Source of the DNA: Myxococcales bacterium
GTDB taxonomy: Bacteria > Myxococcota_A > Polyangia > Polyangiales > Polyangiaceae
Direction: 5' to 3'
Assembly: GCA_005777185.1 (NCBI GenBank)
Contig: SXNL01000187.1
Span: forward strand, 1-42,248
Length of the DNA: 42,248 nt
The notes under the pieces: model-generated
The model's database searches: none
Seen by the model: only the letters and a program-made list of their open reading frames with translations
What the model was told of the DNA's origin: nothing
Shown here: one piece after another, positions 41,922-42,248 of the stretch
Layout of the letters: the number at the start of each line of letters is the position of its first letter
Numbering within the stretch: the stretch's first letter is position 1
Made by a program: the position numbers and the translations under genes

Positions 41922-42248
41922 TGGGCGCCGTGTACGAGACGCTCCGCTACGAGACCACGGGCAAGATCGCGCGAATCACGCTCGACCGGCCCTCGCGAGG
42001 CAACGGGATCACCCTCGCGATGCCACGCGAGGTGGCCGCGTGCGTCGAGCGCGCGAACCTGGACCCGCAGATCCACGTGATCGCCCTCTCGGGGCGCGGC
42101 AAGGGCTTCTGCGGCCCGAGCATCCAGAGCCAGATGCAGAAGTACCAGTACCCGGCGCCGGGCTACCCGTTCGTCACCATGTACTGGCGCTACGGCGGCT
42201 CGTTCTTCGGCACCATGCAGCAGACCAACCGGTACGTGAAGGCGTACC
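41921..42248 (+). CDS. crotonase (enoyl-CoA hydratase/isomerase)-family protein, 3' end beyond the window
   Basis: Only the first 109 codons are present; the frame is open to the right edge. It starts at ATG 41921 overlapping the apt stop. The N-terminus GKIARITLDRPSRGNGIT and IHVIALSGRGKGFC are the usual crotonase fold opening and first oxyanion-hole strand. The expected A-G-x-D-L after that strand is replaced by G-P-S-I-Q, and an aromatic-rich stretch (PGYPFVTMYWRYGGSFFGTM) follows. This suggests a divergent branch with an insertion in this loop. It acts on an acyl-CoA in the cytoplasm; the reaction cannot be set from the fragment. Confidence 0.75.
   Translation, partial: MGAVYETLRYETTGKIARITLDRPSRGNGITLAMPREVAACVERANLDPQIHVIALSGRGKGFCGPSIQSQMQKYQYPAPGYPFVTMYWRYGGSFFGTMQQTNRYVKAY

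Noticed and set aside
1-42248. Mobile elements, integrases, CRISPR arrays, defence systems, biosynthetic gene clusters
   Set aside because: None found: no transposase or integrase motif, no regularly spaced repeats, no NRPS/PKS modules, and no compositional break was seen by eye.

Overview
The window reads as chromosomal DNA of a very GC-rich, Gram-negative, lipoprotein-rich bacterium, most likely a myxobacterium (Myxococcota, Polyangiales-like). This is inferred from extreme G/C at third codon positions, frequent GTG/TTG starts, many secreted lipoproteins (Cys-rich, kelch, giant hydrolase-like), a TPR-AIM24 protein and a stand-alone biotin carrier. No mobile element, CRISPR array, phage gene or rRNA was seen. 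Coding density is high and many neighbours overlap by ATGA/GTGA.

Layout. 1-1.6 kb: two different tRNA-Leu genes (CAG on minus, TAA on plus) flank a small secreted protein and a Cys-rich lipoprotein. 1.66-8.2 kb (minus): a CFA-type methyltransferase that most resembles sphingolipid C9-methyltransferases, a class III aminotransferase, an L,D-transpeptidase lipoprotein, a SnoaL-like lipoprotein and histidine ammonia-lyase (hutH). A strong terminator hairpin lies just upstream of hutH. 8.5-17.2 kb (plus): a tight three-gene operon of an outer-membrane beta-barrel protein and two collinear ~1150-residue lipoproteins with alpha/beta-hydrolase motifs. This is the best candidate here for an undescribed surface system.

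17.2-25.2 kb is a glycan-type locus. A glycosyltransferase-like protein and a six-bladed kelch lipoprotein lie on minus. On plus are an acyltransferase-3, a Gfo/Idh/MocA dehydrogenase, an NAD-sugar epimerase, a second homologous glycosyltransferase and a hexapeptide acetyltransferase. Together they could build and acylate a modified sugar on a surface glycan. 25.2-29.5 kb (plus): a biotin carrier protein, a CPBP-like membrane protein with an altered active-site motif, the TPR-AIM24 protein, pgsA, a lipoprotein and an isolated SctS/FliQ-like type III export component.

29.6-31.1 kb: a FadR-like TetR regulator with a 7-4-7 inverted repeat over its own start codon, overlapping epmA. 31.2-36.1 kb: an alpha/beta hydrolase, then molybdenum cofactor genes moeA-moaC-moaE (plus) converging on moaA-moaD (minus), followed by moaB. 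36.1-42.2 kb: a membrane-anchored MutS-family ATPase, a tiny winged-helix protein behind a perfect 16-bp palindrome, a prolyl oligopeptidase lipoprotein, then surE-apt and a crotonase-family gene cut by the right edge.
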